Source of the DNA: Crenothrix polyspora
Lineage (GTDB): Bacteria; Pseudomonadota; Gammaproteobacteria; Methylococcales; Methylomonadaceae
Length of the DNA stretch: 6,362 nucleotides
Assembly (NCBI GenBank): GCA_945903675.1
Contig: CAMDOP010000190.1
Location: 1-6,362 of the forward strand
Reading direction: 5' to 3'
Shown in pieces: positions 6,337 through 6,362 of the stretch (its first letter is position 1; every line of letters begins with the position of its first letter). The notes under the pieces were generated by a model. The model made no database searches and was not told the origin of the DNA. It saw only the letters and a list, made by a program, of their open reading frames with translations. The translations under genes and the position numbers were made by a program.

Positions 6337-6362
6337 TGTCGCCTCTTTCTCATTATTAATTA

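Overview
The window looks like the replication module of a phage, prophage or related mobile element of a proteobacterium, probably a gammaproteobacterium, with moderate to low GC. The evidence is the gene set: a small excisionase-type helix-turn-helix protein, a small phage-like protein resembling single-strand-binding accessory proteins, a Toprim primase fused to an AAA+-like ATPase, and a bacteriophage-style family A DNA polymerase with no 5' nuclease domain. No integrase, structural gene or ribosomal gene is present, so I cannot tell phage, prophage and integrative element apart. The host assignment is inference from sequence style only.

Layout. Positions 1-187 are AT-rich and non-coding, with a possible extended -10 promoter and one arm of an inverted repeat. 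A small Cys/His-rich 'HGG' protein of unknown function lies on the plus strand at 188-685. Positions 686-827 are a convergent intergenic gap holding the second arm of that inverted repeat and a G-rich tract. Everything to the right is on the minus strand and is transcribed from right to left: HTH protein (6336-6079), small accessory protein (6000-5473), primase-helicase (5476-3083, sharing an ATGA stop/start with the gene before it), then a 305-base gap, then the polymerase (2777-828).

The most striking non-coding feature is in that gap. About ten copies of an octamer close to TGCATCAC (reverse GTGATGCA) lie between 2863 and 3045. They fall in four clusters arranged almost mirror-symmetrically about one point (2950/2951): an outer 8-base tandem cluster and an inner cluster of about 11-base period on each side. 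An AT-rich stretch is next to it. This is what an iteron-type replication origin or a large operator could look like. The primase-helicase encoded beside it ends in a winged-helix domain that could bind it, by analogy with the satellite phage P4 alpha protein (primase, helicase and origin binding in one chain).

Working model (inference): the HTH protein and the accessory protein are made first. The primase-helicase then recognises the repeat array or opens DNA next to it and primes synthesis, and the dedicated polymerase, which has a proofreading domain, copies the element. The polymerase carries a Tyr in place of the usual His in its catalytic HDE motif.
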